From NCBI GenBank assembly GCA_947631365.1, contig CANRLB010000070.1:1-5196 (forward strand): 5,196 bases of DNA, given 5' to 3'. Every line of letters begins with the position of its first letter. Position 1 is the first letter of the stretch. The DNA is from an uncultured Bacilli bacterium. Lineage in GTDB: Bacteria > Bacillota_I > Bacilli_A > RF39 > UBA660. Below are positions 1-5,196 of the stretch, piece by piece. The position numbers were made by a program, and so were the translations under genes. Under the pieces are notes generated by a model, which was not told the DNA's origin, made no database searches, and saw only the letters and a list, made by a program, of their open reading frames with translations.

Positions 1-251
1 ACTACTTTTAAATTTTCTGGAGGATAAACATTATCAACATTATATCTTTGTTTAATTAAAGATTGTTTACGATTAATCATAGCATATAAATCATCCTCGT
101 TTGTTATAGCCCCAATTACTTCATTATTTAAATAGACATTATAAACATGTTTGACATCATTATCTATATAATTATAACTTGTTATAACAACATACAAAGA
201 AATAACTATTAAACATATAACAAATGTTATTATTTTATCTTTTAATTTCAT
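1..251 (-). CDS. Membrane-anchored extracytoplasmic protein, C-terminus cut off by window edge
   Basis: Reading leftwards from an ATG at 251-249, the frame stays open for 83 residues to the left edge, so only the N-terminus is present. Residues 1-6 are charged (MKLKDK), residues 7-24 form one hydrophobic segment, and the rest is polar. This predicts an N-terminal membrane anchor or uncleaved signal with the bulk of the protein outside the cell. Residues 36-50 (VYNVYLNNEVIGAIT) followed by NEDDLY resemble the 'short strand, NGxxIG, acidic helix' pattern seen ahead of catalytic domains in some Bacillota cell-wall proteins, including M23 peptidases. That family assignment is only a guess because no catalytic domain is in view. 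The start lies 2 bases after the dnaB stop, with a purine-rich GAGGAAGAG (257-265) upstream as a possible ribosome binding site, which indicates translational coupling to dnaB. I am fairly sure it is a real gene, not of its function. Confidence 0.75.
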   Translation of the reverse strand, partial: MKLKDKIITFVICLIVISLYVVITSYNYIDNDVKHVYNVYLNNEVIGAITNEDDLYAMINRKQSLIKQRYNVDNVYPPENLKV

Positions 252-253
252 AA

Positions 254-1600
254 TCACTCTTCCTCTAAATTGGGTGCAACACTTCTAAAAGCACTCATAT
301 TTAGTTCAAATAATAATTCAATCGTTCCAAGGCTTCCCTTACGATGTTTAGCAATAATAAGTTCAGCTGGTACTATCTTTTCTTTTTGATCTTTTTTAGC
401 TTCATGGTAATCTTTACGATTAATAAATAAAACCATATCCGCATCTTGTTCAATAGATCCAGATTCTCTTAAATCAGACAGCATTGGTAAATTACCTTCT
501 CTTTTATTAGTTACACTACTACGATTAAGTTGAGCTAAAGCAAGAACTGGTACTCCTAATTCAAGAGCCATAGTCTTTAAACTTCTTGATATTTCTGATA
601 CCTCAACTTGTCTTGACTCAACTCTTTTATTACCCGTTGTTAAAAGTTGTAAGTAATCTATTACTACTAAACCAAGGCCTTTAGGCATATTAGCAAGTCT
701 TCGACATTTAGCTTTAATTTCCCCTAAAGTAAGTCCTGTATTATCTTCAATATAAAGATTAGTTTTAGCTAAAGTGTTCATTGCTTCATTATAACGTTTC
801 CAATCTTTTTCACTCATATTGCCTGTTTGAAGTTTATATCCTTCAATTCCCCCTTGGGCACTTATAATTCTATTAACAAGTTGTTCTGCTGGCATTTCTA
901 AGTTAAAGATAGCTACCGCTTTCTCAGTTTTAGTCGCTGCATATGTCGCCATATTTAAAGCAAGGGCTGTTTTTCCCATGGCAGGACGAGCCGCTAGAAT
1001 AATAAGTTCACCGGGTTGAAATCCGGTTGAAATTTTATCAAAATCATAAAATCCTGTTTCTAAACCAGTGATTAATTTTTTATTTTTAGCAAGTTCTTCT
1101 AATTTAGCTTGAGCTCTTCTTAATATTTCACCAATTGGTACAAAATCTTTAATATTTCTTGTTTTAACAACATTTAAAATATTTCTTTCAGCATTATCAA
1201 GTAAATTCGTTAAATCATCTTCATCATAAGAAGCATTAACAATTTCTGTTGCAGCATTTATTAAATTTCTTCTTGTATAATTTTCTTTTAAAATAGCTAT
1301 ATAATATTCTAAATTAGCTTTTGTTTCAACTGAATCAATTACTTCACTTATATATGATAATCCCCCAATTGTATTTAATCTTTTCTTTTTATCCAGTTCT
1401 TCTTTAACCATTCCAGCATTAATAGGTATTCCATTATTATGAAGTTCATATATCGCTTCAAATAAGTATTTATTTCTCTCATCAAAAAACATATCAGCAT
1501 TTACTTCTTCGCAAATACTATCAACAAGAGTATTATCAAGAAAAACAACTCCCAAAACACTCATTTCTGCTTCTTTATTTGATGGCATTACTCTTGCCAT
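254..1600 (-). CDS. dnaB: Replicative DNA helicase DnaB (DnaC in Bacillus naming)
   Basis: This encodes a complete 448-residue DnaB-family helicase, close to the usual ~450. The hexameric ring unwinds DNA at the replication fork in the cytoplasm using ATP. Residues ~6-110 are the N-terminal primase-interacting domain, starting with the typical PSNKEAEMSVLG, and are followed by a linker helix. The RecA-like domain from ~180 has Walker A RPAMGKT (205-211), the catalytic glutamate in FNLEMP (E235), Walker B LVVIDYLQLL (311-320, D315), the H3-type LALAQLNR (353-360), DLRESGSIEQDAD (376-388) and the KHRKG arginine-finger region (419-423). No motif is broken and no intein is present. The start is supported by AGGTGAT 3 bases upstream (AGGTG core 5 bases upstream), overlapping the rplI stop, so the two genes are probably translationally coupled. 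The stop is TGA. Bacillus subtilis calls the orthologue DnaC. Confidence 0.98.
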   Translation of the reverse strand: MARVMPSNKEAEMSVLGVVFLDNTLVDSICEEVNADMFFDERNKYLFEAIYELHNNGIPINAGMVKEELDKKKRLNTIGGLSYISEVIDSVETKANLEYYIAILKENYTRRNLINAATEIVNASYDEDDLTNLLDNAERNILNVVKTRNIKDFVPIGEILRRAQAKLEELAKNKKLITGLETGFYDFDKISTGFQPGELIILAARPAMGKTALALNMATYAATKTEKAVAIFNLEMPAEQLVNRIISAQGGIEGYKLQTGNMSEKDWKRYNEAMNTLAKTNLYIEDNTGLTLGEIKAKCRRLANMPKGLGLVVIDYLQLLTTGNKRVESRQVEVSEISRSLKTMALELGVPVLALAQLNRSSVTNKREGNLPMLSDLRESGSIEQDADMVLFINRKDYHEAKKDQKEKIVPAELIIAKHRKGSLGTIELLFELNMSAFRSVAPNLEEE

Positions 1601-1603
1601 ATA

Positions 1604-1610
1604 ATCACCT
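1604..1610 (-). promoter_or_regulatory. Ribosome binding site of dnaB overlapping the rplI stop codon
   Basis: Read on the minus strand this is AGGTGAT, 3 bases before the dnaB ATG at 1600-1598, with the AGGTG core 5 bases away. It overlaps the rplI TAG stop (1611-1609). Ribosomes ending on rplI would therefore finish on the dnaB initiation site. This supports the ATG at 1600 over the in-frame Met at residue 5. Confidence 0.75.
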
Positions 1611-2049
1611 ACTTACTTACAATTATATTAATATTAAATTTAACTCTTTTATGTAATTCAACTAATACTTTATGAGTTCCTAAAGTATCAATATTATGAT
1701 CAATTTTTAGACATTTCTTATCAATATTAAATCCTAACTTTTTTAATTCTTCAACTATTTGTTTAGAAGAAATATTCCCAAAAACCTTATCATCTTTGCC
1801 AGCGCTTACTTTAAAGCAAATATTCTTATCTTCTAATTTATTTTTAACTTTCATATATTCACTAACTAAAGCATCTTCTTCATCTTTTCTTTTAATTATT
1901 TCTTTATCTAATACTTTTTTACTACCTTCAGTATATAAAACCCCTAATTTATTTTTAATTAAATAATTATTGCCATAACCATCACTAACATTTATAATAT
2001 CATCTTTTTTACCTTTACCTTTAACATCTTCTAATAATATTACTTTCAT
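1609..2049 (-). CDS. rplI: 50S ribosomal protein L9
   Basis: This encodes a complete 146-residue L9, against a usual length of ~147-150. L9 binds 23S rRNA at the base of the L1 stalk and affects translational fidelity. Residues 1-50 form the rRNA-binding domain, with MKVILLEDVKGKGKKDD and the GYGNNYLI loop (24-31). Residues ~45-75 are the charged connecting helix. Residues ~80-146 are the C-terminal domain, with KVFGNISSKQI (88-98) matching the typical 'KLFGSVTSKDI' segment and the end LGTHKVLVELHKRVKFNINIIV matching the family's final strands. Two usually conserved positions differ: D16 sits where Gly is normal in GKKGD, and K32 replaces the proline that normally follows NYLI. The start is fixed by AGGAGG 4 bases upstream. 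The stop is TAG. It is followed after 8 bases by dnaB, the common Bacillota arrangement. Confidence 0.97.
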   Translation of the reverse strand: MKVILLEDVKGKGKKDDIINVSDGYGNNYLIKNKLGVLYTEGSKKVLDKEIIKRKDEEDALVSEYMKVKNKLEDKNICFKVSAGKDDKVFGNISSKQIVEELKKLGFNIDKKCLKIDHNIDTLGTHKVLVELHKRVKFNINIIVSK

Positions 2050-2053
2050 GTTA

Positions 2054-2059
2054 CCTCCT
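2054..2059 (-). promoter_or_regulatory. Ribosome binding site of rplI
   Basis: This is a perfect AGGAGG on the minus strand (followed by T), 4 bases before the rplI ATG. It fixes the start at 2049. Confidence 0.85.
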
Positions 2060-2072
2060 AAATAGCTCTTTT

Positions 2073-2081
2073 ATTATAACA
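2073..2081 (-). promoter_or_regulatory. Extended -10 promoter for rplI-dnaB
   Basis: On the minus strand this reads TGTTATAAT, a consensus TATAAT (2078-2073) preceded by the TGn extension. It lies between the HTH gene stop and the rplI ribosome binding site. The expected transcription start, about 2066, gives a leader of ~17 bases. The hexamer 17 bases upstream (TAGTAT) is a poor -35, which the extended -10 could offset. This is read by eye from consensus and has not been tested. Confidence 0.65.
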
Positions 2082-2093
2082 TACTTTTTTAAT

Positions 2094-2288
2094 TTATACT
2101 ATCCACTTCCTTTTTCTACCATAACCTTCTATTTTAACTAAATTCTTATTCTTAAGTATTTTTATATATCTTCTTATAGTTCTTTCACTACATAAATACT
2201 TATTAGCTAAATATATTTCAGTAACTTGATTATTATTTTTTATTTCCCATAAAATATCTTTTAGTAGGATTTCATCTATTACTTTCAT
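2094..2288 (-). CDS. Small winged helix-turn-helix DNA-binding protein
   Basis: This is a complete 64-residue protein that is almost entirely one winged helix-turn-helix domain. Helix 1 is ~4-19. Residues 21-31 (QVTEIYLANKY) look like the second helix. Residues 34-50 (SERTIRRYIKILKNKNL) look like the recognition helix with its typical 'S.RTI.R.IK.L...gli' pattern. Residues 51-64 (VKIEGYGRKRKWIV) form a basic wing. This layout is known from DeoR/HTH_11-like and related regulators, but there is no effector or dimerisation domain, so the ligand and target are unknown. A consensus AGGAGG 5 bases upstream makes the start firm. It lies 82 bases after the large repeat gene and 44 bases before rplI. 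It may be an autoregulator or act on neighbouring genes; that is inference. I saw no clear promoter of its own, and no operator palindrome other than the hairpin read as a terminator. Confidence 0.85.
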   Translation of the reverse strand: MKVIDEILLKDILWEIKNNNQVTEIYLANKYLCSERTIRRYIKILKNKNLVKIEGYGRKRKWIV

Positions 2289-2293
2289 CTAGT

Positions 2294-2299
2294 CCTCCT
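2294..2299 (-). promoter_or_regulatory. Ribosome binding site of the small HTH gene
   Basis: A perfect AGGAGG on the minus strand, 5 bases before the ATG at 2288. It supports this short ORF as a translated gene. Confidence 0.8.
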
Positions 2300-2344
2300 A
2301 CTATATATTTATGTCTTTTTTCTTTGATTTCCTTTTTTATCAAG

Positions 2345-2369
2345 AAAAAATTTCACAAAATTTGTGAAA
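2345..2369 (-). terminator. Hairpin plus T-run ending the large repeat gene
   Basis: Arms TTTCACAAA (2351-2359) and TTTGTGAAA (2361-2369) are perfect inverted repeats around one base; the real loop would be larger. On the minus strand the hairpin is followed at once by six T (2350-2345) and then CTTG, the layout of a Rho-independent terminator. It begins 1 base after the TAA of the large gene. Only two of nine pairs are G-C, so it may be weak and let some transcription through into the HTH gene. Confidence 0.65.
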
Positions 2370-2370
2370 C

Positions 2371-5196
2371 TTATTTTTCTAATTTTTTACTATTGCCTCT
2401 TTTTTCTTGTACTTTTTTTTCAATATTATTAACAATATCTTCAATAATTCGTTTGCGGTATTCCTTATTTTCCGCCGCTTCAACAATATGTCTAGTATAT
2501 AAAGACACATCAATTTTAGGAATTATATCTTCATCTATATCATCATAATGAAATACTAATTCAAACCCAAACATAAAAAACCTCAAATTATTTTTTAAAA
2601 AAATATCAAATATATTAATTAAAACATTTCTATTTTCAAAATTAAAGTTATTAAATATCATTTTTTTGAAAGAATAATTGGACATAGAAATTGGTGCGGA
2701 ACTTATTATTTCTCTAACTGAACTTGGAATAGTTACTTCTTCATCATCAGTAAAAGCTAAATTTATTACATCAAGAGTTTCTAAACCTTCATTTAAGTAA
2801 ACGTTTCCTTTAGGTTTGTGATTAAATAAATCACCCTTTAAAACTTTTAAAGTGCTTGGCATAATAACGTCTTTATTAAAAAGATCATTTTGGATATTTT
2901 TTATAATTGTTTTATCACCAAATGAATGATTATCTTTATTTTCTAAGTTAAGTTCTTTTATTCCCTCAGGAAGTAAGTAAAAGGTATCAGGTAATTTTAA
3001 ATATTCTTTATACTTTTTAGTTTCACCAATATCTAAACTATAATTTAAATAAATTAAATGAAATAATTCTAAAAAATCTTCAGTTAGCATATATGGTTTT
3101 TTATTATATAAATTAACTTCAAAAATGGCATTTTTATTAATATAATAATTAATTAAACAGGTTGTACTTAAAGGAATAGAGGCTTCAAAATTAATTACTC
3201 CGTTGTTTCTATAATAATTAGGTAGAAGTGTATCATTAAATGAATGAAGAAAATTAAATAACTTTTTAGGATTATCCATAGCTAAAAAGATATTTAAAAG
3301 ATAAAAATCTTTAAGGATATCTTCACTTGATGCATTGCCCAATATTTTGAAAAAAATAGGATTAATTTTCTCATTTATAGATATATCATTGGGATCGGCA
3401 TATTTGTTAGTCCTTTTTAAATACTTTTTCATATCCCATATTTTTTTTATAATTTCTTTATAACATTCTAATTCTTCATCTATTGTATTTTCACTCACAA
3501 AAGGTTTTACTACATCAAATGAAGTTAAATAAGTATACTTTGCATAATAAAACATATTAATTTCATTTATGGTAATCATATTAAAATATCTATATAATTT
3601 AAATTTTGCTTCATATGGTTTTAATTTCATTTCATAGGTACCTTGTAAACCACTAATTGTGGGTTCATATGAATTTTTATAAACATTAAAATCTTCAATA
3701 TATTTTTTTAATTTTTGAACTTCGTCTTTATTTAATTCTATATATTCTTTCAACTTTCTATTTAATATATCTAAATCAACAAGAGAGCCTTTTAAATCTT
3801 CTCTTATTACTAGCCTCTCGTTCATTGGTAACACTTGTTGCATCTCTTGAAATTCATTTCTTTTATTTTTTAAAGCTAATTTTATTTGATTATATAACGT
3901 ATTAAGATAAATTGTAGAATAGTCTTTTTTTGAGGCCTTAGAAAAAGGAATTTGTAAATTTTGTAAATTAATTACGATACTATCATCCAAATCTTCAAAA
4001 TAAATAGTTAAAGTTTTAATAGTACTTCTAACATTTTCATCTAAATGAGGATCATCAGCATTCATACCAACCGATATACTTCCTAGATTATCTTCTATAT
4101 GATCATTTAAAACACCCGTAATAGTACTTATAAAAATATTTTTAATATTATCATATTTTATTAAATCATAATTATCTTTATTTATTTTAATAGTTACATT
4201 CTTAATATAGCGATAATTAAAAGCATTTTTTAAAATTCTAGTAACAGATGATGGAAAAGTAATGTCAACAAATCGTTGATTAAAAAAAGCATATGCGCCT
4301 AACTCTCTTAACCCATCATTTAAAACAATGCCCTTTAGACTATTATCCTCAAATAACGTTACAATACGGTTAATTGTTTTTAAAGTTTTAGGAAAGTATA
4401 CTACTTTTCCTTTAGAATCACTTTGAATTTTATTTATAAGTGTTAAATCGGTCTTTCCTAAATCATTACTAGGTTGTTCATTTATTTTATTTATACCTTC
4501 AGGTAAATAATACTTATCTTCTTCTACAGGCTTATAATACTTACGATATATTAAATATAAATCATAATAGTTATCGTCGTAATGATAACAATTTGACCCT
4601 ACATAATTATATAAATTGGTATTTTTATTACAAGCCCTATTTATAAAATAAATAGTTTCCAAGGACAGATCTTCATCCCAATCAAAAATTCGACAGTCAT
4701 TAATTTTTATTGGATATTTAGTATTAGTAAAAAAGTTATATAATCCATCTTTAGTATTAAAAGATAATAATAAATTAAATTTGCCAAAATCAGTTAAAAT
4801 ATTTTGATTATTATTAACAAATATTGCTTTTACTAAAAGAATTGCCTTAGTATAATCTTTACTAAATATTTCATTAAATACTTCATTATTACCCATTATG
4901 ATATCTTGAACCATACTGAATATGATATTTTCGTAATATTCTAATTCTATTTTATCAGTATTTTCATTAACAAATGATTCAATTATCCCATTTTTGCTTA
5001 TGATTAAGACACCAAATTTTAAATTATATATATTTGTTAAGTCACTTTCATCTATGACTATATCCCCATATTCTTGATATTCTTTATATTCATAAAAGGC
5101 ACGATATTTTCTTTCTATTTCTTTTATTCTTTTTAATAATTCATCCTTATGTTCTATATCAAAGGGTATTTCTAATATACTATTTATTTCTTCATT
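2371..5196 (-). CDS. Large LRR_5/BspA-like leucine-rich repeat protein, N-terminus beyond window
   Basis: The frame is open without a stop from the right edge (5196) to the TAA at 2373-2371, giving 941 residues with the true start outside the window. The Met at 4914 (residue 95 here) has no ribosome binding site and lies inside a conserved block, so it is internal. Two regions, residues ~231-339 and ~741-849, carry BspA-type repeats, for example 'NDGLREL.AYAF' with FPSSVTRI and 'NEGLETL' with IPSSVREI. Each is preceded by a related mixed helical region containing FVxENT...ELExY (75-88 and 566-579). Residues ~435-525 between the units are rich in K, E, L and I and look coiled-coil. No signal peptide, membrane segment, LPXTG motif or enzymatic motif is visible, and the C-terminus is lysine-rich. 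Location therefore cannot be decided. LRR_5 proteins often act in binding or adhesion, but that should not be assumed here. The function is unknown. Confidence 0.9.
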   Translation of the reverse strand, partial: NEEINSILEIPFDIEHKDELLKRIKEIERKYRAFYEYKEYQEYGDIVIDESDLTNIYNLKFGVLIISKNGIIESFVNENTDKIELEYYENIIFSMVQDIIMGNNEVFNEIFSKDYTKAILLVKAIFVNNNQNILTDFGKFNLLLSFNTKDGLYNFFTNTKYPIKINDCRIFDWDEDLSLETIYFINRACNKNTNLYNYVGSNCYHYDDNYYDLYLIYRKYYKPVEEDKYYLPEGINKINEQPSNDLGKTDLTLINKIQSDSKGKVVYFPKTLKTINRIVTLFEDNSLKGIVLNDGLRELGAYAFFNQRFVDITFPSSVTRILKNAFNYRYIKNVTIKINKDNYDLIKYDNIKNIFISTITGVLNDHIEDNLGSISVGMNADDPHLDENVRSTIKTLTIYFEDLDDSIVINLQNLQIPFSKASKKDYSTIYLNTLYNQIKLALKNKRNEFQEMQQVLPMNERLVIREDLKGSLVDLDILNRKLKEYIELNKDEVQKLKKYIEDFNVYKNSYEPTISGLQGTYEMKLKPYEAKFKLYRYFNMITINEINMFYYAKYTYLTSFDVVKPFVSENTIDEELECYKEIIKKIWDMKKYLKRTNKYADPNDISINEKINPIFFKILGNASSEDILKDFYLLNIFLAMDNPKKLFNFLHSFNDTLLPNYYRNNGVINFEASIPLSTTCLINYYINKNAIFEVNLYNKKPYMLTEDFLELFHLIYLNYSLDIGETKKYKEYLKLPDTFYLLPEGIKELNLENKDNHSFGDKTIIKNIQNDLFNKDVIMPSTLKVLKGDLFNHKPKGNVYLNEGLETLDVINLAFTDDEEVTIPSSVREIISSAPISMSNYSFKKMIFNNFNFENRNVLINIFDIFLKNNLRFFMFGFELVFHYDDIDEDIIPKIDVSLYTRHIVEAAENKEYRKRIIEDIVNNIEKKVQEKRGNSKKLEK
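2404..3615 (-). repeat. Protein-level repeat unit 2 within the large LRR gene
   Basis: Residues ~528-931 match unit 1 in the same order: FVSENT (566-571) with ELExY, the INxxxNKN block, LPEG, MPSTLKVL, LNEGLETL, IPSSVREI, then FHYDDIDEDII and a final helix ending in KKVQE. Residue spacing between matching points stays at 480-511 throughout. In 18 aligned positions from FVxENT to the II pair, 11 are identical. The unit ends the protein, followed only by a basic tail. Confidence 0.65.
3844..5106 (-). repeat. Protein-level repeat unit 1 within the large LRR gene
   Basis: Residues ~31-451 of the part in view form the first copy of a unit that recurs downstream. It holds a charged helix, a mixed helical region containing FVNENT (75-80), an LRR_5-like block (~231-339) starting at LPEG and including FPSSVTRI, a strand with IYFEDLDDSIV, and a helix ending LKNKRNEFQE. 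It carries roughly 25 more residues after the LRR block than copy 2. The similarity is in protein, not obvious in DNA, so the duplication is old. Boundaries are approximate. Confidence 0.65.

Noticed and set aside
2038..2288. Identical 12-base string TATTACTTTCAT at both the rplI (2038-2049) and HTH (2277-2288) starts, both next to AGGAGG
   Set aside because: Both proteins simply begin MKVI with AT-rich codons. The similarity does not extend beyond the start region and ribosome binding site, so I treat it as chance or preferred initiation context.
2289..2350. Possible HTH promoter with TTGATA as -35 and TAAATA or TATAGT as -10
   Set aside because: Spacing is wrong (26 bases from TTGATA to TAAATA), and a TATAGT -10 would start the transcript inside the ribosome binding site. 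No supported promoter.
2324..2548. Plus-strand 74-residue ORF with a hydrophobic product
   Set aside because: It lies antisense to the 3' end of the large LRR gene and across its terminator, has no ribosome binding site, and its hydrophobicity is what the reverse complement of Lys/Glu-rich AT-rich coding sequence produces.
2371..5196. Large LRR gene as a surface adhesin or a defence/toxin system
   Set aside because: No signal peptide, anchor, transmembrane segment, nuclease, ATPase or protease motif is visible, and the N-terminus is missing. Neither role can be supported.
1..5196. Mobile element, CRISPR array, tRNA/rRNA gene or replication origin
   Set aside because: No direct-repeat array, transposase or integrase motif, tRNA-like cloverleaf, or DnaA-box cluster was seen. 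dnaB here is the chromosomal-type helicase beside rplI, not a phage or plasmid copy.

Overview
This is an AT-rich, low-GC stretch in which every supported gene reads on the minus strand, so transcription runs from right to left. It contains the ribosomal protein L9 gene (rplI) followed by the replicative helicase gene (dnaB), an adjacency common in Bacillota. Strong AGGAGG-type ribosome binding sites, K/N/I-rich proteins and tryptophan encoded only by TGG (five of five Trp codons) suggest a low-GC Bacillota/Bacilli relative, perhaps an uncultured gut lineage, using the standard bacterial code. The lineage is inferred from composition and protein style; no marker here settles it.

Layout in transcription order: (1) 5196 down to 2371 is the 3' part of a very large gene. 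Its frame is open to the right edge, so the start lies outside the window. It encodes a protein with BspA-type (LRR_5-like) leucine-rich repeats arranged as two diverged copies of a ~400-residue unit joined by a charged, probably coiled-coil linker. (2) A weak hairpin followed by a T-run closes that gene. (3) 2288 to 2094 encodes a 64-residue winged helix-turn-helix protein. (4) An extended -10 promoter just after it probably starts the core cluster: rplI (2049 to 1609), dnaB (1600 to 254), and a membrane-anchored extracytoplasmic protein that starts 2 bases after dnaB and runs off the left edge. rplI-dnaB-membrane protein are packed with gaps of 8 and 2 bases and look like one operon.

rplI and dnaB are core translation and replication genes. 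The HTH protein could regulate its own gene or its neighbours, but nothing in the sequence proves a target. The large repeat protein is the most unusual part of the window and its function is unknown. No RNA genes, CRISPR arrays, insertion sequences, attachment sites or origin were seen. No gene-free stretch exceeds about 85 bases.
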